Under the pieces are notes generated by a model, which did not search any database, was not told where the DNA came from, and worked only from the letters and a program-made list of their open reading frames with translations. 64,000 nt of DNA from Eudromia elegans (taxonomy: Eukaryota > Chordata > Aves > Tinamiformes > Tinamidae), in assembly GCA_003342815.1 (NCBI GenBank), contig PTEX01000032.1, positions 2,219,665 to 2,283,664 on the forward strand. Reading direction: 5' to 3'. Of this stretch, positions 47,745-60,080 are shown in pieces. How positions within the stretch are numbered: the first letter of the stretch is position 1; every line of letters begins with the position of its first letter. Position numbers and translations under genes: made by a program.

Positions 47745-47870
47745 AATTCCCTGCTGCCCTTCCTTGGCACGGCCGAGGCCGTGTTTTCCGAGGGCTGCAC
47801 GAGCACCTCCCCGCGCCGCCGGCTCTGCCGCCCATCCATCTACCTCGAACCTGACACGAATTGAGCAATT
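47745..47870. promoter_or_regulatory. Small CpG cluster with 16-bp inverted repeat
   Basis: About 110 bp with strongly raised CpG density (CGCGCCGCCGG) in AT-rich surroundings. It contains CACGGCC-GA-GGCCGTG (47768-47783), a perfect 7-bp-arm hairpin. This could be an orphan mini CpG island or a factor binding site; no transcript evidence. Confidence 0.35.
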
Positions 47871-49121
47871 GATATTTTTAACTCAATCTGTGGTTTTTAA
47901 ATTAATTCGCAACTTTTTTTTTTTCCTTTCCATCCCGGTGAGCGTTTCAGAAATCTTTCCGGTATTTTCTCTGGGATTCGTGAAATATGGTGCTGTGAAT
48001 GTAAGGAGGTTGCGTGCAGTGATGCATGTGTCCACCTGCAGCCACGCTGCTCTATGTTTTATTTCAAAGCTAAAACAAATGCACTGAACACATTAAGTAT
48101 GATAATTCATTTTCCTTTTCTTCCGTATTCTTAAAGTTCTTCCCCAAAAGAACACTCTATAATCTTTTACCTGTAAAAGAGATTTCCCCTTGCAAAGTCA
48201 GGATCCAAGAAACTATTAAACTTCAGGATGGCTTTAGTGTCATTCACTTCAAGGTTAGGAAATGATATATACAGTACCTGAGTTTCTGCTGTGATGAATA
48301 TCACCTCAGAGAGAAGCAAAGCTAATGATATCTGCAGTTGTGAAGCCTAGTGACAGAGAAATCCTGTCACAAAGCAGGCAAATGACTTTAAATAAAACCA
48401 CATTCAGAACTGAGGAAACTTGTTAAACTTCTAAACTCAGGACCAGCTCCTGAAGAGGGGGGAAAAGAATCCCGTGTGTCTGCTGTGTGGGGATTGTGTT
48501 CATCCAATGTTGAATGCCATAAAATTGGCTTAAATAGAACGTGCAGGTTACGTTTCCAAGCTGTGTTGCAGCAAAGGCCTTTTCAATGCGTCCTCATGGG
48601 AAAACCGTGCCACAGTTTAAGTGGTGACATTTCAGGAGGCAGAAAAGTCTCACAGCTTGAGACTGTCGCGCTGCGGCAGAGATGAATACGCCATTTGCTA
48701 TGATAAGCACTAGTTATGTCCAGTCACTCAGAATTTACTCTTTAATGCGTGCAGTGGGAAAGCAAGCTACTTAGGTTACAATTAAATGCAGGTTAGGCTG
48801 TTGAAGTGATGAAGAAATAGTAGGAAAAGCACATAAGATGCCTCGTGCGTGAGCTACGAGCAGGGTAAAAAGGCAGCTCGTAACTTTAGAGGCATCTTTT
48901 ACGACAGACGTAATAAGGAGGCCCATAAAGTGCAGCCACGTCACAGGACTCGGCGTCGGGGAGAGCAGGGCAATGAGTTAACCGCCCGCGCCCGGCCCCG
49001 TGATATTTTGCAAGGAGCCAGGCAGCGTTTTGATGACTCTGGATATGGAGGAGGCCAAGGGATACAATGCTCTTATTTAGTGCTTAGGTAGCACAAGTTA
49101 AATGGAATGAACACAGGTCCT
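47871..49121. other. Intergenic stretch, locally CpG-enriched at its end
   Basis: The segment at about 48.66-48.70 and 48.93-49.01 kb has clustered CpGs (for example CTCGGCGTCGGGG and CCGCCCGCGCCCGG), too short for a confident island. No exon is recognised. Confidence 0.45.
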
Positions 49122-49139
49122 AAAAAAAAAAAAAAAAAA
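49122..49139 (+). repeat. A18 homopolymer
   Basis: Eighteen consecutive A. No retrocopy signature was identified. Confidence 0.9.
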
Positions 49140-50520
49140 GCCATTTTTACCTACCTGAACTCTTAAGCAAGTGTTCTTATTTTGGTAAATATAAACCAAA
49201 ATCTCACAGCTTCCACTAGGACTACTGAGAACAGGCCAAAGTCCAGTTTTAGGTTGCTAATAATATAGGACATCTTCTCATGGAAGATTTGACTCTCTGG
49301 AAAATTAGTGTGCCACACTGAAAGTCTGTTTAGAAGGTAAGCAGAAGTGTCTACAAACATTATCCCCCATGCACTTATTAGGCAAGCCTGCCTGGATGTC
49401 ACCCCAGTCCCTGTTCCCTCACAAACCACACAAGATTGCCAGCAAAGATGCAGGGATCTTCAGAAGACAAAAGCTTTGCAGAGCGTGCCCATGGAAAATG
49501 GAATCACTAGAGCCGTAACGCTTGACTTTTCCAGCTATCTATCCATCCACAGAGGGAAAAACATTCAATTTGCTGACTGCTGCAAAACCTAGATTGCAAT
49601 AAACTCTACTACGAAGTTTCTAGATCTTTCCAAAAGTCATACAGTAAGAAGTGAAAGCTTCAGGGCTCAGTTTAAATAAGCATATTTGAAGACTTCCCAA
49701 TACTTAGACAGCCTTCTCCAGAGTTCTTGCTCTTTTACATAAAAACAAAAGAGGCCAAACTAAGAAAAACAGATTTGCTAGTGATGCCTCCGACTCAATT
49801 GCACAGGTACAAAATCCCCAGATTCTGAAAAAAAGAGCAAAACTTCAGGGTAATGCTATGGCAAGACCCATTTGAGTTTACCCAGGTTAGCTTTTGGAAG
49901 CAAATCTGTTTTACAGTCATTATTTTTAATGACTATAGCTGAATTAATTTCCAGTATTTGCAAGAGAACCCTCTCTGTGGATTTTAGGGTGTGCTGAAAG
50001 CAAGCCGCTGCACTGAGTATCCCATTCATGCCATCTGACCTCCTTGTATCTTCTACACTCACAACAACAAGGTAAAAGTAACATGATACACCCCTAAACT
50101 TCAGTGACTCTTAGTTTTACATCATTCATAACCTTTCCTACTCCAGTTAAGCACTCTGCGCCTTCCCATTAATAATTAGATTAGTGATCTGAGCCCCGTA
50201 TTTGTGATCACTGAATTTGGCCTTAGTGCAGAAGGGACAGCAGCGTATCTTGAATATGTTCATATAAATACATGGGCACATAATAGATAACCTGCCTGAA
50301 CTAAAATGAGACAAAATACTTCCTTTTGACACAAGTACGTTTTTCTGTAGTTCAAGAAACTCCCTTTCCTGGTGTTGCCTCTCAGGAGCTGGAAGTTCTG
50401 CATCTCAGCTCTACAACTCCTAAGAATAAAGCTCAAAGCTTCTGTACAGAACAGAAAACATACACAGACTGCAGATAAAACCACAGAAAACACTGAAGAA
50501 ATATAAAGCTTTTCCTTATT
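49140..50520. other. Intergenic stretch
   Basis: Short frames on both strands only. No gene, repeat family or RNA is recognised. Confidence 0.55.
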
Positions 50521-51200
50521 CATTACAGTATTATGTAAATTATGCCTCTAAGTATTGCATGATAGCCAATAATAAGTAGTTCAGTTTTCAAGTTGCATAT
50601 AAGGATGAAAACGTGGCCAATAATTTTGCACCTATGCAGTATAATTGCATGTTTTTTCTTAAATTTTAATGTAATTAACACATGATTAGTAAATTTTTAT
50701 TGAAGGATATTTTTGCTTCTTTTGGATTCAGCAGAGAGCCAACTTAATAGGAATTTGGATTTTAGTTGATTATTTATAGAAAAGTCTTTTTTATCTGTAT
50801 CTGAACTAGTTTATGAAGAAAGAGAGGTTTTTAAACAGATGATGCTCGAATAAGAACCAGTGTTAGGACTTTAATTCCTTTTGCCTTAATCAGTGAATAT
50901 AATTATGAATTATATACCACACACCATATTCAAAAAGCTCCATCATACAGCCACTATTTTCCAACAAAGTTTAGTGCGCTTAGAATAAATTCTAAATGTA
51001 TCATTCATTAGTTAACCCAGATTCCCAGTAACATCACCAACAGCATTAAAATGAAACTTCATGAATTTATATCATGAGATACAGCATTGTAGTATAATGA
51101 AAACAGAGATGACAATTTCATTATCAACTGAAAACTTGTTGAAACATAACTGATAAATTTGTCAGGGTTTGCATGCTAAAAATAGTCCTTTTGTTTCCTT
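50520..51200. promoter_or_regulatory. AT-rich block resembling conserved non-coding DNA
   Basis: Single-copy sequence with GATAGCCAATAATAAG and GTGGCCAATAATTTTGC (two related CCAATAAT words about 55 bp apart), AATGTAATTAACACATG and TTGATTATTTATAG. No coding frame. Candidate regulatory block, inferred from motif content. Confidence 0.3.
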
Positions 51201-53220
51201 ATTTTGCTTGGTTTATCTTTTATCATTCTAGTAGAGAAAATCCGAGTGGCGGTCCAAAAAAGAGGAGCAAAAATAAGTTGTGCTTCGGATAGAACACGAA
51301 CATTCAGGCTTAGATTGTAAAAGCATTTAAGAGCTTGAATGGTGCTCAGAAGTAAGGACCAAGTACACTGGCACCCTGAAACTAAAAGTATGGTAGACAA
51401 TCACTAGTTGATTTGGATAGATAGCCCAAATTTTTCTCTTAGTTGAGTTGATAAGAGAAGGAAATACTGCAGTAACATAAATTCATAAAATGCTACTCTG
51501 CTTTTTGTGTGTTCTGCTTGAGAACTGGGAAACAGTTTGGGGAAACAGATGTTAAAAATTATTTTTCTGTTACAGGTTTCTTATGTGAACTTTTACTCTA
51601 TGCATTTCTATGACTTCTTTTCTCTCATAGTGTAGTGTGCTATCCTCTTACTCTTCCTTCTTCTGTTCCACTTACTTAATCTATAGAGGTTAGAATTGGA
51701 AGTGGTTTATCAAACAAGCAAACAAACAAAACCCCCAATACTTACCACAGAAGAAAATAAATCAAAAAGAAACATTCTGAAATCCATGATCACTCTTTTT
51801 GTCCTGTCCTAATATATTCTAAAGGTTTGGCCAGTTCTCAGGAAAATTCCCTCCTGTGCTCATGAACTTCTGGCTATTTTTATAGGCTTTAATGCCCAGT
51901 GGAATAGAGATACCGTGGAAAACGATGACTGCAGAGGAAGAGGCAGGTAGCCTTTCAGTCTGCTGCAGTTTGCTTGGAAGACGGAATTAATTTGCACTCC
52001 ACATAAACAAAGATGCAGTGAAAGGAGAAGAAATTTGCTGGAGCTCATTCAAGGCATGCAGATCCAGTTTTAGGCCATATGCCCTGAAAATCACTTAGGC
52101 AATTCCCTCATATGTAAGAAGGCTTGAATTACACTAATCTCCCAAAGTCATTGTGAGGTTAAATGCAGTATTATTTTGATTTAAAAACATATATAACTCA
52201 TCGAGAAAATATATACTTCTACAGAAGTTGTCATTAAGATTTCTAGAAAAGAATAGCAGTGTAGCAGAAACAAGCAAGCTACTGTTGGGGGCTGGTCTCA
52301 TCCTAGAAACTTTCATAAGCCTTCATTTAAACTTTCAAATACTTTTCTCCTTGATTAATAAAGACCCAGGAGCCTTTATCCCGAATATTCAAATTATTCA
52401 TAGTTTATAAAAGCAATCACGAATAAAGATGAAAGAAAAGCAGGCTTACTCTTTGGCCAATTGAATGGACACACTGAACTTTAAATACATACAGAGAAAC
52501 AAATATGATCACAGATTATTTTATATCCTTGGTCAACAAGTACACAAAACAACTAGGTTTTGTCAGTTGCAAGTTGTTCTTTTGCTCGGTAACAAATGTG
52601 AAAATAGCTCATCTTTGTCCATAGAGAGCAAATAATATATATATATTAAAAAAAGGGAGTGCTCAGCACCAACCCTATGGAGATCTGCGAGGTTTAAATC
52701 CAGGTTAGGGGTTGGCGTTTGTGCGTGAGTGGAGTGGATAAAACCTCCTGCTATGTCAAGAGGAGTTAAGACTAGTTATAATCTTGTATATAGAAATACG
52801 GTATTAAAAGGTCAGAAAAGAGCAAATCACAATTAGCAAACAACGAAACTCCAATATTAATATTTTAATATTTACAGCCCAGAGTTTTGTAAAACACAAT
52901 GGGAAGGCTACCCAAAGTGGACTGAGTTTCAGCTATGTGGTTATGGCATCATTTTGCAGCTATCACTCTAAGGTACTGACAAAGAAAGGGGTAGGAATTC
53001 AATCAGTACGTCAAAAAAACTCACATTATCGCAGCCCAGCAACGTTCTTTAATTTACAGAAAGAAATCCCGACAGCCTCACAGTCCTAATGAAAGGTTAC
53101 TGCTAAGCAACAAATACACTCACCTGCTCTAACACCTATTTCAATAAAGGATTTTTCTTCAGTTCATCCCTGAAACAGGATGCAAAGAAACTTTGCATGC
53201 AATGTTTGTCCACTTTTGCA
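51200..53220. other. Intergenic stretch
   Basis: An (AAAC)-type repeat lies at about 51.714-51.733 kb and a TATATATATATT tract at about 52.637-52.650 kb. No gene is recognised. Confidence 0.55.
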
Positions 53221-53232
53221 ATACCAGTAGAT

Positions 53233-53272
53233 TAAAAAACAACAAAAAAACCCCACAAAAAAACCCCACACA
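53233..53272 (+). repeat. A-rich/CCCCACA direct repeat
   Basis: AAAAAAACCCCACA occurs twice in tandem within an AAC-rich stretch. It is a short slippage-type repeat. Confidence 0.85.
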
Positions 53273-56141
53273 ATTTTCCCTATAAATTTGCTTTGTCTGA
53301 GTCTAAATCATCATAGCTGTAACTCCACCACCGTAGCCAGAAATCTCTTCCTTTGACTTAAAAAGAAATCACTGCAGGACTTAAACCTTGTTTAAAACGT
53401 CTCCTTTCACATGTGTGCTTTAATGTGCACCCATTTCTGCAAAGACCTGCAATCTAGAACGCCCAGCACAACTACCAGCTTGTCTGGATTTAGACACGCA
53501 TTAACATCATCAGACTCTACTCGGTTTTCAGTATGTTTTAAAGAGAAAAACAGACACATCAAGAGAAGGCTCAAGGAAAAGCCATGCAGTCACTGTCATA
53601 GATACCAAAGGGAGATACGCTATATCAGGGTCCTGCCAACCTAGCACTAAAGCTACAGACACATACTTTTAAAACATCAAATACTTTTCAGTTCTAAAGC
53701 AAAGCTACTGCCTTGGTTCTTCTGCTACTCAGACGTGGTTTACACCAGGGGAACTGCTTCTGAATTACCTCTGTTTTTGTCAGAACAAGATCAGGCCCCG
53801 AAGTGCACAGAGAGGTTAAATAATACCTGGTAGAAAGGAAGACTCAGACAGCCAACACCTCCACAACTACCTTTGAATACTAAACAATGCACAGCAGAAA
53901 CTAGAATATTCTCTGCTTGTCTTTAATCACTGCGTACCACTTTTTAAAATTTAAATTCATGCCTCTGAGTCACTTTTTGTTGCCAAAAGCAACAGGTCTT
54001 AACAGATCTAGCGTGCAACCTATTGTTTAGAACTGGCACTAGCTGTTCTTCCTCCCTCTGTAGCAGTGGGGAGTTTTTGCCAGGTATGTGGGAGGCAAGC
54101 TGCTTGGAGCCATTATATTGCTTGTTCTCTGCATGATCTTCTTCATTAAATAATCTTTTAATGCAACATTAATAGTAATTGCAAGATTACAGTTCAAAAT
54201 ATTTGATAACATCACATTATGCAGTTGAAAAGCTACCGATCTCTTCTCTAAAGCTGGCTGTGGGGGGCGAGCCTACTGCAGAACATCACCAATCCCTTGA
54301 ACTGAGAGCACTGCAGGTCCCTTTGTTGTTATTTCCATTCCAAGTCTGGCAGCCATGTCCACATGTAAATCTTTACATTGATTCACCAAGTGGAGTAACG
54401 CTGATTGCCTATTAGGAGATGATACATACACATCAATACTTGTAGTGCTTGTCTTCTCTTGAATATGTGTAGAATTGCAGAAAAGTAAAATTAGCTAAGT
54501 TTTACTTATGTTGAGCCATTTCCTTTTCCTGTATTGGTGTGTGTGTTCCTGTGCACACAAGTGCATGTGTGGCTAGAGTAACAAAAATGCACCTATAAGA
54601 CATCCATGTCAAACATCCTTTCTGCTCTGCTAATATTGACCCTTTTTGACTGGCAAGTCCTCCAAAAGAAAGTCGGGAGCCATTCAAGAAAATGGAGCCA
54701 AAACTCCATTTTCTTCCTCGCTCCTGTCTAAGAATCCATTTGTGTTCTTCTCAGATCTGGTCACCTGCTTATGAAGAACTGAAAAACTCTCCTCTTAATC
54801 TCCTGAATGCAGATCTCTTATGCTTGATGTTGGTTATAATTTTGAATATCAGTAGCAGTCCTGATAACATTTTCATTTTCCCTCTTATCTATTTCAGTTA
54901 AAAGAAACCCCTCCCTGTTCATTGTTTTTTTTACTGCACAAGAATTCCTTAACACGAGACTCTCTTAAAAAAAACTGCATCAAGAAAAAGGTCAAGACAG
55001 ATGAACGAACGAGATAGGTACAAAGAACAAGGCAGACTTTCCATCCATTTTGGTGAGGTGTCACTCTCTAGAACATGGACTATTTGTGGTCATATTCTGT
55101 CAGGTCAAAGCTGCTATTTCACTGCTAACATAACCTACCACTTATTTCCGCAGGCTTTTATAAAGATGGTTAAACTTCATCTTTCTTCCCTATCTTGAAA
55201 TGAAACATGCGAACACAGACAGGTCTGCTCTCAGAAAGGTGGGGTTTGGCAGCACAGCCAGACTCTCCTTGTCTGGAGATAATTAACATTCGTGGTTAGC
55301 ATAAAGAAAAATACCATCTACAACCCACGTGTACACACAGATAGCGGATGACACCAGAACGCAGCATGACCTTCTCAACCAATTTTTTGCTGTCAGAAAA
55401 ATCAGAAGCAAAACACATGGGTATTGGTCCAGCATGGAATTTCTAGCGAGAAGCGGATCAGTAGAAGCATATCCATCCAGGAGCCCCAGATAAAGACTTA
55501 CTAACATCAGGAAGCTGCAAATATGGAACAGATCAGTTAATTATAGGACAGAGGCCATGAAGGAGCACAAGAGCGTGGCAGCTAAGATACCTCAGTAATG
55601 CCTAACCTCAATCAACTTGAGTACCAGCAAAAGTTACTTCATCATTCAGACTGTGAAGTGACATCCCCTACCTGCAGGTGACTATACCACTTTTTATGCC
55701 ATGGCCATTTTGGTCTTATGCATTACTAGGTATGGACAGGCCTTAAGCATCTCGTGGCCGGTGGAAACATTCCAGCGATTGACTTCAGGAGCTGAAGGCA
55801 CAGATGAGTAAGGAAACTTAACAGTATCATTAATAAAAAATCACTATGAAATGTCATAATTTAAATAAAAACCAAATGACATATATCCAAATGAACAGCC
55901 AGATCCATCACTTAAAAAAAAAATCAAATCGGTAGTAGTCAACCACCCATATCTCAGGAAACTTGTAATAATAGTGTTTTCTGCAGGATATATTAGTTAG
56001 AAATTCAGAAAAAATGTAAAATATGTTACAATTTATATGGTATATACATACCGCTGAGTATGAGGAATTCTTTCTGCATGAAAAGCCAGCAAGTGGCACC
56101 TCATTAAACAGGACCTAGACTTAATCTAACTTGGAGCAGAT
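53273..56141. other. Intergenic stretch
   Basis: No gene is recognised. At about 53.80-53.83 kb the phrase GCACAGAGAGGTTAAATAAT hints at another very old MIR-like remnant, but the flanks do not support it. Short frames only. Confidence 0.5.
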
Positions 56142-56164
56142 AAAAAAAAAAAATAAAAAAAAAA
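56142..56164 (+). repeat. A-rich tract
   Basis: A12-T-A10 tract followed by GAAGGG. Simple repeat without a recognised retrocopy body. Confidence 0.9.
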
Positions 56165-56595
56165 GAAGGGATTCGTATGAAGCTATCCTGCCTGGGGGTT
56201 TAATCTCAAAGCTTTTGAGTATAATGAATGAATTAAGTAGGGCAAGTGATTAACAACAAAGACATGATCACATAATAAAAATAGAAATAGTACTGAATTT
56301 AGAGCAATGTTTCCATTGTTTATGGACAAGACCCTGCTGTGCTACTTTTATTGTTTTAACTCTTAAAAAAAATCAATAGCCAAACCATAGGATAGCGCAT
56401 ACTCTGTGGGCTCAGATGGAAGGATGTGAGAAGAGGCCACAAGCAGAACACCTAGTGGTGCATCAATAACGCACTGCGCAGATATCAATATTTGTATCAT
56501 TATGAGACACAAATTCAGTCTGTGCAAATCACCAATGTTTCAAACGTTTCTATCGATGCGGTAAGCATGGAGTACACCCCATAGACACGATGAGG
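56165..56595. other. Intergenic stretch
   Basis: AT-rich DNA upstream of the CpG island; nothing is recognised. Confidence 0.55.
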
Positions 56596-56599
56596 TTTA

Positions 56600-57010
56600 G
56601 TTGGTCTTGTTGGAACGGCCTTGCCCACCCGCCGCAGCGCCGCGTGGCACAGTGGGCACAACGCGATGCCACTTGTCCGCCCGGCGCCTGGGCCTCCAGC
56701 GGCCGCGACCCTCACGCTGCCGGCGGGGCAGGGTGGAAGGCAGCGCTCGTCTTCCTCGCCAGCTCCCTGCTTGAGCGAGGAGCAAGCACACACCGACAGA
56801 CCACGGAGCTGTGCCTGGGCTTGCGTTCCTGCTGCTGGCGTAGCGCACATTGAGCGGGCTGCCAGGTAACGCAAGCCAGCGCACATCGGGGTGAGCGTTC
56901 GGTGCAGCCAGGCACAGAGCAGTGCCCCTTGCCCTCAGCTCTGCCTCGACGAAGGCGCAGAACAGCGGCGTCCGGACTGCCACCCCTGACCACGTTATCT
57001 CCTCCGCTAT
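56600..57010. promoter_or_regulatory. CpG-island-like segment, possible promoter
   Basis: CpG density is the highest of the window, for example about 18 CpGs in the 110 bp from 56.61 to 56.72 kb (CCGCCGCAGCGCCGCG, CCGCCCGGCGCC, GGCCGCGACC, GCCGGCGGGG). Flanks are AT-rich, so the boundaries are sharp. It lengthens open frames on both strands (153 codons minus, 87 plus), none recognisable. The 9-mer AGCGCACAT is directly repeated at 56842 and 56878. In birds such islands usually mark a promoter, so a first exon of a coding or non-coding transcript may start here; no TATA box or clear donor site fixes the direction. Confidence 0.55.
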
Positions 57011-58170
57011 AGGCATTTTCTTGCACTGTTTCTCCACCTGCGCTCTAGGATTACTCAATCCTGCTTAACTGGTTAACTCCCGCTAAATCGCAAACGTGAG
57101 CGAGATCCTGAAACAAAAAAAGGACCAAACAATGGGCAAACTAAGAGCCAGCAGTGTGAAGACTCAGAAAGTGCCTTCCTGGCATAACATATGCCCAGCT
57201 TAGCCTCTGGGCCACGAAAGACCTATATCCTATAAACAAGCGAGGATAATTGCTCCTCTATTCTCAGGATACAGCTCGAGCCTGAGCTTGCTAGCCAGCC
57301 CTCTGCCAGCGTTTTGCCACCAGTCTTTTCCTACACAGCTCAGCTTCTTGAAGCAAGAAGGGTATCTTTGCGTGGGTTATCAACTCTTCTCAGAGCATGC
57401 ACTGGGCCATATAATCTGTTTAAGTCTCACATGCAACAATAGACAACATAAAACCAGGACCCTTTTGACCAGCAGACTGACATTTGTGGTGTCTTGGATA
57501 CCCAGGTGAAATTATCCTGTATCAGAGAATTTGAGGACACAAAATATAACATTCGGATAGTGTATTTTCTTTTACTAAATGAACATACCAAAGCAAATAA
57601 TGCTTCACAGTCTAACAGGTATCAAATCAATTGTACATAAACGTTCTCGGAGAGCATTAAATGACAATAGAGAATATTGTTTTCAGCATCCTTTCTTTTG
57701 TTGCCTTTACAAAACAAGCTGGTGAATACTGAATTGCGTCTAACAGAGGGATATCAACAGAAGCAGTTTGAAATTTGAGATTTCAAAACTGAGATCACCA
57801 AGGAAAAAAAATGATTTTATAAAGTTCCTTGATTGGCTCATAAATTTTGCTTTCCATTCACTAAAGCTTTCAGAAAAAAAGAAAGAGAGGATAAAGGCTG
57901 TAATTGATGGTACAATGCCCACAAGCCTCAACAGATGTGATCCCTCATAATGAAGCATGTGGGCCTAATTTGGCATTACTTACTACCAGGAGGATCTTCT
58001 GCAGGGTATCTTTCTAAATCTATGTTTGGTTGGCACCTGTGCCTTGTTGAAACTGGCATAGCACCTTCTGAGTGGGCACAGTGCCATTCTAGCAGATGGG
58101 CATGAGAGCCGATAGGGTGCCAGAGATCTACGCATGCTGCACATGCAATAGTAAAGTAGCAGGGGCTGGG
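57011..58170. other. Intergenic stretch between CpG segment and CR1
   Basis: No gene is recognised. An imperfect hairpin (arms TTTGAAAT and ATTTCAAA) lies at 57767-57787. If the CpG segment is a plus-strand promoter, downstream exons would be expected here or beyond, but I find no convincing one. Confidence 0.5.
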
Positions 58171-58171
58171 G

Positions 58172-58798
58172 GCTCATCACAGAACAGCTAAGGTTAGAAG
58201 GACCCCCTGGAGATGGTCTCCTTCAACCACTTGCTCCATGAGGGTCAGCAAGAGCAGCTTGCTCATGATCACGTCCAGTTGCATTTTAAATATCTCCAAG
58301 GGTGGAGACTCCACAACCTCTCTGGGCAACCTGCGTCAGTGTGCAACCAGCCTCACAGTGAAAAAGTTTTCTCATGTTTAAATGGAGTAGAGCTGAAGTT
58401 CAGTTTATGAACTACACTGTCTCTTGTCCTCTCTCTGGGGATCACTGAGAAGAGCCTGGCTCTGTCTCCATCCCCCTCCCCATGACATGTTTAGATACAG
58501 CAGTAAAAGCCCCCGGAGTCTTCTCTTCAGGCTGAGGAGTTCCAGCTCGCTCAGCTCCTCATCTGTCAGATGCTCCAAACCATTAGTCATCTCCATGGCC
58601 CTTCACCAAACTTGTTTCAGTGTGTCTGCATCTCTCGTACTGCAGAGCCCAGACTGGACACAGCACTTTGACCATGTCTCCCCAGTGCTGAATGCAGGAG
58701 AAGGACCACCAGCCTCGGTGTGCTGGTGATGCTCTACCTAACACAGCACAGGTTGCTGGTGGCCTCCTTTGCAGCAAGGGCACGCTGCCGGCTCATCG
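58172..58798 (-). mobile_element. CR1 LINE 3' fragment, 5' truncated
   Basis: The plus strand follows the reverse complement of avian CR1 from its 3' end: CACAGAACAGCTAAGGTTAG, GGACCCCCTGGAGATGGTCTC, CTCCACAACCTCTCTGGGCA, AGTCTTCTCTTCAGGCTGAG, AGCTCGCTCAGCTCCTCATC, CATGGCCCTTCACCAA, AGCCCAGACTGGACACAGCAC and CAAGGGCACGCTGCCGGCTCAT. The element therefore lies on the minus strand and keeps about 0.63 kb of the terminal region, covering the end of the reverse-transcriptase ORF and the 3' tail. It is 5' truncated, as is typical of CR1, and carries many substitutions and small deletions, so it is inactive. The opposing open frames here are by-products. Confidence 0.95.
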
Positions 58799-60080
58799 GA
58801 GCGTAATAAACGCCAAGTGCACAACGACGCATATCTTAGGCCCAAAATAGCTTTGAAAAATCTAAAGATATCCTCTGTCATTTACTGTGCTGTGAAATCA
58901 TGATCCTAACAAGTCAGGAGAGGAAACCAGGGCAAGGAGAGTCAGCCAAAGTGCTCTCTGGCACTCTGCACAGTCCACCAGCACAAGCCCCAGAAGGATC
59001 CTGCAGCAACCTCAGTAGAGGGGATGCCAGAACTTAGCCTCCTTCCCAGCTAAATACATTTCATATGAAAGCCATGAACTGCATCTGGAACCAGGAAGAA
59101 TTATCATTTGAACACCTCAAAACAGTAGAAATGCAGCCTATGGGTCAGATATCACTTCATGTAAGCATCAGCATGCTGCCAAACTCAGGTGACAGCAACT
59201 CGTATCAGCTGGCAGCTAGGCCCTGTACTTGCAATGGCCTTACATCCTGCAGACCATTAACCGATTAGCTGCCAGGTGCAACGGCACCTTCCTGTGGTGC
59301 CAATAAAAGCAGTCTAGTCTGTGGGGTAAAGAAAACAAGCCAAAACAAATGAGATACAAGTAAAATTCTGTTTTGGTGAGAAAGCTTAGCAATTGAGTTA
59401 ATAGTCTACACAAAAGTTCTCTTTCCCCCCCCTTTTTATTAATAGATAGGGACCCTCTGCATTTTATTTTAAGCCTCAAAATACATAGCCTGAAAACTGT
59501 GTCCATAGATTCAGTGAGTACAAATGCATATAATTTCTCTGAGTCATGAAGAGATGCAGGCCTAGCCCTCACCCTCGCATATTACTTCTCAACTGCATGA
59601 ATCCATGAGAACAGAGCCATATATTGCTGGTTTTGCTTATGCAGGTGGTTATTTTGGTAGCAATTCAAGCATCTGTAGGAGCAAAGGAAAGACCATTGGA
59701 GCCTATTACTAATATTTTGGTTGTATTTTTAAACCAGTCCTTATGCAAAAGATGTTCTTGTGACTGAAAGTCATCAGGCAAAAAAGGACATAATGCATCC
59801 TGGATGACAAAATGATTTATGAATGGTATTCTAATAAAACATTGCCGCAAATTCACAAATTGCAGAAACTGTATAGATTCAAGTGACCCTGTATTCTGAA
59901 GTGTATGCATAGTGATTTGCATTATATTCATTGTGTTAAGGTTGAAAACACCATTAACATCTTTGCTCTAAACCTAACAGACCAATTTACTCTAACCGCC
60001 ATTAATAAAACGTATCATTAGCAAACAGGGGTCAGTGGAAACCACAGCATGGAGAACATGCAGAGAAACTACGGAGAGTT
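58799..60080. other. Intergenic stretch after CR1
   Basis: Short frames at 59.07-59.93 kb on both strands, none recognisable. A CCCCCCCC-TTTTTATTAATAG junction lies at about 59.43 kb. Confidence 0.55.

Noticed and set aside
53740..53900. Second MIR-like SINE
   Set aside because: Only one phrase (CACAGAGAGGTTAAATAA) matches; flanks do not follow the element.
56597..57058. 153-codon minus-strand open frame in the CpG segment
   Set aside because: Stop codons are rare in CpG-rich DNA. The product is an A/R/G/P-rich string without a recognisable family; better explained by the CpG-island-like composition.
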